Below the pieces are notes generated by a model. It worked only from the letters and a program-made list of their open reading frames with translations. It did no database searches and was not told where the DNA came from. DNA of 36,021 nucleotides from Clostridium sp. Its GTDB lineage: Bacteria; Bacillota; Clostridia; Clostridiales; Clostridiaceae. Position 1 is the stretch's first letter. Each line of letters opens with the position of its first letter. The stretch is taken from contig JAQUXS010000022.1 of NCBI GenBank assembly GCA_028692255.1, forward strand, positions 1 to 36,021. Reading direction: 5' to 3'. Shown here piece by piece: positions 31,542 to 36,021 of the stretch. Position numbers and translations under genes: made by a program.

Positions 31542-31700
31542 ATGATTAAAGAAGGATCAAATTGTAAATACTGTCCTGATTTTGAAGAAGGAAACTGTGA
31601 TGGAAAAGCAAATGATTGTATGTGCAAAAAGTGTCCAAGAAATTTAGGACAATGTCTTATAACTAGATATTGTAGAGAAACTGAATCGGTATTATCTTAA
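31542..31700 (+). CDS. 52-residue cysteine-rich protein
   Basis: This small gene lies between the TIM-barrel gene and the peptidase. ATG 31542 follows GGAGTG at good spacing and the frame ends at TAA 31698-31700. It encodes eight cysteines (residues 8, 11, 19, 26, 28, 31, 38, 44), including CKYC, CMCKKC and a late C-x6-C-x5-C. This pattern suggests a zinc-binding or iron-sulfur module. There is no signal peptide or membrane segment. Codon use and ribosome site look like a real gene. I do not recognise the family. The tight spacing to both neighbours argues for a shared operon. Confidence 0.82.
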   Translation: MIKEGSNCKYCPDFEEGNCDGKANDCMCKKCPRNLGQCLITRYCRETESVLS

Positions 31701-31729
31701 AGATAAATAATTTGAGGAGAGGAGAAATT

Positions 31730-33238
31730 ATGGAGGAAATAGAAAATAAAAAAGAAGAACTAAAAAAATACTTAAAGAATTTAGAATATATAAATAGTTC
31801 AATAGAATTGGTACAGTGGGATACAATGGTTAACATGCCTAAAAATGCAGTTGAGTATAGAAGTGAAATGATTGAATATTTATCTGGAGAAAGTTATAAA
31901 CTCTCTACATCTGAAAAGGTAAGGGATTTTATAAAGTACTTTGAAAAAAATGATGAGTTAGATGATATAACAAAAGCAACTATAAGAACTTTAAAAAAGG
32001 AATACGATATAACAAATAAAATACCTGTATCTGAGTATAAGGAATATGTTAAAGAAACGTCTATTTCAAGTTCTGCTTGGGAAGAAGCTAAGAATAAATC
32101 TGATTTTAGCATATTTAAGCCACATTTGAAAAAGTTAATTGAATACAATAGAAAGTTTGCTGAGTATTGGGGATACAAAGATAATAAATATGATGCATTT
32201 CTAGATATATATGAGCCTGGGATTACAACTGAAAAATTAGATTCCATGTTTGGTGAACTTAGAGATGCAATTATAATACTTTTGAAAAAGATAAAGAAAT
32301 CAGGATATACTCCAAATGTTGATTTCTTTAAGAAAAAATTTTCAAAAGAATCTCAAGAAAAGTTTGGAAAAAAGGTTCTTGATAAGATGGAATATGATTA
32401 TAAGAATGCTGGAAGAATTGATGAGTACACACATCCTTTTACAACTAATTTTGGCAATAAGGATGTCAGAATAACTAATCATTATTTTGAAAATGATTTT
32501 AGATCTGCGCTATTTAGCTTTATACATGAAGGTGGTCATGCTATATATGAGCAGGATATTCCAGATAATCTTTCAGGAACGCTTTTGGCAGCAGGGGCTT
32601 CTATGGGAGTTCATGAATCACAATCAAGATTTTATGAGAACATAATAGGTAAAAGTAAAGCATTTTGGACATATTTTTATCCTATTGCTAAAGAGGAGTT
32701 TCCTCAATTCAAGAATGTTAAATTCGAAGAATTTTATGATGGTATAAATTATGTAGAACCATCTTTGATAAGAACGGAAGCAGATGAATTGACTTATAGT
32801 CTTCATATAATAATAAGATATGAAATTGAAAAACAATTATTTAATGGGGAAATCGAAGTAGATGATTTACCTAGTATATGGAATGAAAAATATAAAGAGT
32901 ATATAGGAATTGAGCCTGAGAATGATGCTGAAGGAGTACTTCAAGACATGCATTGGTCTGATGGAAGTTTTGGATATTTCCCAAGCTATGCACTTGGTAA
33001 TCTTTATGGAGCACAATTTTTAAATAAAGTTAAAAAGGATATAAGGGACATAGATAAAAGAATTTCAAAGGGTGACCTTTCAACATTGCACAGCTGGCTT
33101 AAAGAAAATATTCATAAGTATGGATCCATATATAAACCAGCAGATTTAATTAAGAAGGTTACAGGAGAAGAACTTACAGTTAAATATTTTATTGAGTATT
33201 TAAATAAAAAATATACTTCAATATATAAATTAAACTAA
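31730..33238 (+). CDS. M32-family metallocarboxypeptidase (Taq-type)
   Basis: This cytoplasmic zinc carboxypeptidase removes C-terminal residues from peptides. It has 502 residues from ATG 31730 (GGAG upstream; the frame's earlier start at 31712 overlaps the ribosome site). The zinc motif HEGGH is at 266-270 (FSFIHEGGHAIYEQ), preceded by the DVRITNHYF segment. The downstream GVHESQSRFYEN (conserved HESQS with the third zinc ligand) and IRTEADELTYSLHI are typical of M32. Length and motif order fit the family (about 500). It is probably the last gene of a three-gene unit; no clear terminator was seen within 120 bases after it. Confidence 0.94.
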   Translation: MEEIENKKEELKKYLKNLEYINSSIELVQWDTMVNMPKNAVEYRSEMIEYLSGESYKLSTSEKVRDFIKYFEKNDELDDITKATIRTLKKEYDITNKIPVSEYKEYVKETSISSSAWEEAKNKSDFSIFKPHLKKLIEYNRKFAEYWGYKDNKYDAFLDIYEPGITTEKLDSMFGELRDAIIILLKKIKKSGYTPNVDFFKKKFSKESQEKFGKKVLDKMEYDYKNAGRIDEYTHPFTTNFGNKDVRITNHYFENDFRSALFSFIHEGGHAIYEQDIPDNLSGTLLAAGASMGVHESQSRFYENIIGKSKAFWTYFYPIAKEEFPQFKNVKFEEFYDGINYVEPSLIRTEADELTYSLHIIIRYEIEKQLFNGEIEVDDLPSIWNEKYKEYIGIEPENDAEGVLQDMHWSDGSFGYFPSYALGNLYGAQFLNKVKKDIRDIDKRISKGDLSTLHSWLKENIHKYGSIYKPADLIKKVTGEELTVKYFIEYLNKKYTSIYKLN

Positions 33239-33359
33239 AAAACACAATCTATAATTTTTTATAAGTTTTCTATTTTTAGAATATCCATGAAATTTTTGCA
33301 CATACTAAGGATATTAATTTAGAAATCTTATTTAATATTTATAGGTGGTGTTATTTTTT

Positions 33360-33545
33360 ATGTTTAATAATCAAATGCGAAATTTAGTAGCTCAAAATTG
33401 CAATTCATATAAGCCTAAGTACAGGACTGTAACAATGAGAGTTGGAGGAATGGGGGAGAGTTGTAATAATTGTATAAATTATAGGGAAGACAAATGCAAA
33501 AAAGGGTTGTACAGCGAGATTGAAGATATAATTAATACAAATTAA
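33360..33545 (+). CDS. Small CxxC-containing hypothetical protein (61 residues)
   Basis: Initiation is probably at ATG 33360, with AGGTGGTG nine bases upstream; GTG codons at 33345 and 33348 overlap that site. The protein is basic in its first half (KPKYRTVTMRVGG), then has SCNNCINYREDKCKKG, a CxxC-x7-C arrangement that with Cys14 could bind a metal. There is no membrane segment. I do not recognise the family. It is separated from the M32 gene by 121 bases. Confidence 0.65.
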   Translation: MFNNQMRNLVAQNCNSYKPKYRTVTMRVGGMGESCNNCINYREDKCKKGLYSEIEDIINTN

Positions 33546-33567
33546 TATAAAAAGTTTTAATTTTCTA

Positions 33568-33596
33568 TTGTTAGTAAATAAATAATATGTTATAAT
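33568..33596 (+). promoter_or_regulatory. Sigma-A promoter of the candidate non-coding RNA
   Basis: TTGTTA (33568-33573), exactly 17 bases and TATAAT (33591-33596) lie after the small CxxC gene. Transcription would begin near 33603, although no convincing ORF follows on this strand before the terminator. Confidence 0.65.
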
Positions 33597-33602
33597 GTAA
33601 AC

Positions 33603-33849
33603 GTAAACAAGATACACATTGGTAACATTACCATTAGGTAGAGATATGAGAGGTAAACGGGTATATAGTTAATTTAGTTGTTTTAATGTTTTCAAGGGTT
33701 TTTAATTAGTTGTATTTATTTGTATATTAATTAGTTTGTTGGGGAATGGATTAATTGATAAACAAGTAAAGTTTGAATATGTCTGCGGGATATATTTTGG
33801 GAAAAGACATGTTCTAAAAAAAGAGACTGCTTATTTGCAGTCTCTTTTT
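33603..33849 (+). ncRNA. Candidate structured non-coding RNA, about 247 nt
   Basis: The region has a sigma-A promoter upstream and a rho-independent terminator at its end but no plausible coding sequence on the plus strand; the longest ATG frame noted (33646) is eight codons. Internally it has a 10-bp hairpin, GAATATGTCT (33775-33784) with AGACATGTTC (33805-33814), with a 20-base G-rich/AT loop, just before the terminator. A GGTA/TACC mini-hairpin occurs near the 5' end, and several TTAATTAGT-like repeats lie in the middle. It is not recognisable to me as 6S, tmRNA, RNase P or a known riboswitch. No gene follows on this strand before the terminator, so a trans-acting RNA is more likely than a leader. 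Confidence 0.5.
33818..33849. terminator. Bidirectional terminator of the candidate RNA and the DUF4230 gene
   Basis: AAGAGACTGC (33821-33830) pairs with GCAGTCTCTT (33837-33846) around TTATTT, flanked by A7 and T5. The DUF4230 stop codon (minus strand, 33850-33848) sits inside its right edge. Confidence 0.88.
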
Positions 33850-34495
33850 AATAGAAATTAATTTGTATTTCGTAAGTGTTTTTAGTTCCACCAATAATTG
33901 AGTTTAATAAACTTATCATAGATTTCTTTGAATTATTAATTGCTGTATCATAATACGGTTTTTCAAGCATCTTATCATTCATTTTTTCTTTAACTGTTTT
34001 AAGCAGTTGATCATGATCTTCAGTGGAAAGTTTAATTTCACCAAATCGTAAAAGACCTCTATCAGTTTTGTTATATACTGTTTTATTTTCATCTAATGTT
34101 ATTGATTCTACAGAAGGTTTAGGTATTGAAACTTTTATTATATTATTTTTAATGTCTATATTGTTAGATGAAAGTTTTGAAAGATCAATAGTATATATAC
34201 CAGTTCCAACAAAGTCTATGTCTTGTACTTTTTTAAAAACAGCAAGATCTCCCCAACTGTTATCAATAGCAATAGTTTCATTCATATTAACTTCGGTAGT
34301 TATAAGCTTTTGTTTTTGTTTTATACTTTTTACAATAGTTTCTTTTGATATAAATCTTTTAGAATTATCTTGAGTTTTAGATATTGTCCAGGGGTGTGAA
34401 TTGGAACTATCATAAAATTTATATAATGCAAAGGAGCCTATAATTAAACAAAGCACAATTAAAAATAAAGTTCTTTTTTTTATAAATATTTTCAT
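33848..34495 (-). CDS. DUF4230 domain protein, membrane-anchored
   Basis: This protein has 215 residues from ATG 34495 (GGTGG eight bases upstream; GTG codons at 34510 and 34507 form that site). A single N-terminal membrane segment (KKRTLFLIVLCLIIGSFALY) is followed by an extracytoplasmic beta-rich domain. It has the segments ISKETIVKSIKQKQKLITTEV, FVGTGIYTIDLSKL and IIKVSIPKPSVESITLD, matching the DUF4230 family pattern. Its function is unknown. The stop codon is embedded in the terminator. It is a single-gene unit. Confidence 0.8.
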   Translation of the reverse strand: MKIFIKKRTLFLIVLCLIIGSFALYKFYDSSNSHPWTISKTQDNSKRFISKETIVKSIKQKQKLITTEVNMNETIAIDNSWGDLAVFKKVQDIDFVGTGIYTIDLSKLSSNNIDIKNNIIKVSIPKPSVESITLDENKTVYNKTDRGLLRFGEIKLSTEDHDQLLKTVKEKMNDKMLEKPYYDTAINNSKKSMISLLNSIIGGTKNTYEIQINFY

Positions 34496-34730
34496 AAGGT
34501 TCACCACCATCCCATTATTCGAAATAATACATCATAATATGATATATTCTAACATAAATTTTATTCTATAAAAGTAAAAAATGAAAAATTAAAATTTTGT
34601 TAAGAAAGGATAAGCAATTAATTGCATAGAATATCTTTTTATATAGAGGTATTTAAATTATGTTATAATTATATGCAGTTATATATGAATATATAGGAAG
34701 TCACAAAAAGATAATAAAATAGGTGATATT

Positions 34731-35666
34731 ATGAATAAAGTAAGTGGTGTAAGTTTAAATCTTGCTAGTGGAACGAAGAATGAATATATAATAAGAGATA
34801 AATTAGGCATAACAATAGGAAGAATAATTATAATTGATATTTCTAATGAAAATAAAGTCTGCATTTCAAGAATAAAGTTTTATAAAGAAGATTATGAAGG
34901 GATGCAACACTTTGAAGAAGCAATAGGAATTTTCATGAATTTACTCTTTAATGAGAAAAAAATGTATAAGGTCGATATTATTGCAGATGAAGAAGTATTC
35001 CTAAAACCTTTTACCAATAAAGGATTTATGCTTGAGGGAATAATGACAAATAATATAATTTATAAAAAGCTTAGGAAAAGTGAAGTGATATTTGGAATAA
35101 GCTATGATATGTATAGCAAATTAAATACATTAAATGTATTAAGACTTTATGGGGAAAATATAATCCTAAAAATACTTACAATAGAAGATACAGAGGATGT
35201 ACTTCAATATTATAAACGTAATAAAAAACATTTGGAAAAGTTTGAACCTAAAAGAGATGAAAGCTTTTATTCCTTTGAAGTTCAAAAACAAATGTTGGTA
35301 GAGGATTATAAACAGTTTATAAATGGAAGTGGTGCTTATTTTGGTATATATAAAAAAGGATATCTAATTGGTAAGATTCAAATATCGAGTATTGTATATG
35401 GGGTTTTTAAAAGTGGTATAGTAGGGTATTCAATAGATAGAGATGAACAGGGCAATGGATATATGCACCAGGCATTAAATATAGTTATAAATTATTGTTT
35501 TGAAGAAATGGATCTTCACAGAATTGAGGCATCTACATTGGTTGATAATTATAAATCGCAAGGTGTTTTAAAAAGATGTGGTTTTGAAAAGCTTGGATTA
35601 AACAAACAATATTTATTTATCAATGGCAAGTGGAGAGATCATATAACGTTTTATAGGGTAAAATAA
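34731..35666 (+). CDS. Tandem GNAT-family N-acetyltransferase
   Basis: The 311-residue protein appears to hold two GNAT folds. The N-terminal half (about 1-125) has a short IGRIIII strand, a helix resembling an acyl-CoA site region without the usual Q/RxxGxG/A loop, and the FLKPFTNKGFMLEG element, so it may be inactive. The C-terminal half (about 135-308) is RimJ/RimL-like: LRLYGENIILKILTIEDTED, YFGIYKKGYLIGKIQI, the acetyl-CoA loop DRDEQGNGYMHQAL, and HRIEASTLVDNYKSQGVLKRCGFEKLG. The acceptor is unknown; RimJ/RimL relatives modify protein N-termini, others antibiotics. AGGTGAT precedes ATG 34731. Confidence 0.85.
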   Translation: MNKVSGVSLNLASGTKNEYIIRDKLGITIGRIIIIDISNENKVCISRIKFYKEDYEGMQHFEEAIGIFMNLLFNEKKMYKVDIIADEEVFLKPFTNKGFMLEGIMTNNIIYKKLRKSEVIFGISYDMYSKLNTLNVLRLYGENIILKILTIEDTEDVLQYYKRNKKHLEKFEPKRDESFYSFEVQKQMLVEDYKQFINGSGAYFGIYKKGYLIGKIQISSIVYGVFKSGIVGYSIDRDEQGNGYMHQALNIVINYCFEEMDLHRIEASTLVDNYKSQGVLKRCGFEKLGLNKQYLFINGKWRDHITFYRVK

Positions 35667-35863
35667 TAGAGTAATCATGTTATACATAACCAGGAGTATC
35701 ACCTATAATAAATCAATGTATTTATGAGAAAATCAAAGTATTTAGGGTGTATTTTGAGTATAGCTTATATTTATAAAAAAATGAACATAATAAATATGTT
35801 ACTATATAAAACGTTGCAGCACACAGATGAAATAAATTCTTAAAACAAATTAAGAAAAAAGTG
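35667..35863. other. Intergenic stretch before the rRNA promoter
   Basis: The bases between the GNAT stop and the rRNA promoter are AT-rich. I found no gene, clear terminator or repeat. A TATATAAAACG stretch near 35804-35814 might be a second, weaker rRNA promoter -10. Confidence 0.45.
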
Positions 35864-36021
35864 TTGACAACAAGTTTCGATTTATGTTATTATTTATAAG
35901 CTGTCTTGTGGCAGCACAGTGATCTTTGAAAATTAAACAGAGATAAGAAAAATAAACCAGCAAATTCTTTTGGATCTTCGAAAGAGGATTTAATTTAATT
36001 AGTAATAATAGCGATGAGCTA
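35864..36021 (+). promoter_or_regulatory. rRNA operon promoter and 16S leader (operon itself beyond the window)
   Basis: TTGACA (35864-35869), an 18-base spacer and TATTAT (35888-35893) form a strong promoter. The transcript would contain ATCTTTGAAAATTAAACAG (35922-35940), a leader element that typically precedes 16S rRNA in clostridia. Mature 16S sequence (the AGAGTTTGATC region) is not reached before the window ends. Confidence 0.82.

Noticed and set aside
33646-33672. Eight-codon leader peptide within the candidate RNA
   Set aside because: It has no good ribosome site, no regulatory codon bias and no gene downstream on that strand to attenuate.
1-36021. Mobile elements, prophage or CRISPR array
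   Set aside because: No transposase, integrase, phage structural gene or regularly spaced direct repeats were seen; the recurring hairpins are dispersed and single.

Overview
The window reads as a chromosomal stretch from a low-GC, spore-forming Firmicute, most likely Clostridium sensu stricto. The grounds are the strongly AT-rich intergenic DNA, AGGAGG-type ribosome sites with occasional TTG/GTG starts, a large (about 267 nt) Bacillus/Clostridium-type SRP RNA, the conserved block tRNA-Ser / SRP RNA / dnaX / ybaB / recR / DUF2508 / bofA, and the sporulation gene bofA. The left end carries 13 bases identical to the 3' end of the common Illumina adapter. The right end stops inside an rRNA-operon leader. 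This is therefore probably a whole draft contig, broken on the left inside psd and on the right at a repeated rRNA operon.

Layout. 14-5770: truncated psd, a TetR regulator, an AarF/UbiB-like kinase with a small phasin-like helical protein, tRNA-Arg(CCU), and a dCache chemoreceptor with a sigma-D-like promoter. 6137-8981: fructose operon fruK-fruA. 9374-16868: a divergent alpha-glucoside locus. GH65 disaccharide phosphorylase and beta-phosphoglucomutase plus a LacI regulator lie on the minus strand; a lipoprotein binding protein and two ABC permeases lie on the plus strand. The shared control regions hold four copies of a TGCAAACGATTGCA-like palindrome and strong sigma-A promoters. Together these genes would import a disaccharide, split it with phosphate, and feed glucose 6-phosphate to glycolysis. 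No ABC ATPase is encoded here. 16945-22878: HIT protein, glycerate kinase, tRNA adenosine deaminase tadA, a secreted transglutaminase-like protein, tRNA-Ser(CGA), an MFS exporter and lgt. 23090-26865: tRNA-Ser(GGA), SRP RNA, dnaX, ybaB, recR, DUF2508 and bofA. 26981-27287: tRNA-Glu, tRNA-Leu, tRNA-Gly. 27302-27512: a dense DnaA-box cluster, followed by sfsA. 28492-30611: ABC-2 exporter. 30841-33238: a TIM-barrel protein, an unlisted 52-residue cysteine-rich protein and an M32 carboxypeptidase. 33360-35666: a small CxxC protein, a candidate non-coding RNA, a DUF4230 protein and a tandem GNAT protein. 35864-36021: rRNA promoter and leader.

The most notable items are: (1) three perfect and four one-mismatch DnaA boxes within 211 bp, mostly in inverted pairs, two of them forming the stem of a tRNA terminator; (2) a family of near-identical long hairpins that end unrelated operons; (3) an unassigned transcription unit at 33568-33849 with its own promoter and terminator but no convincing ORF; (4) a sigma-D-like chemoreceptor promoter whose predicted start abuts a perfect 12-bp inverted repeat; (5) two small cysteine-containing proteins. 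No mobile element, CRISPR array or prophage gene was seen.
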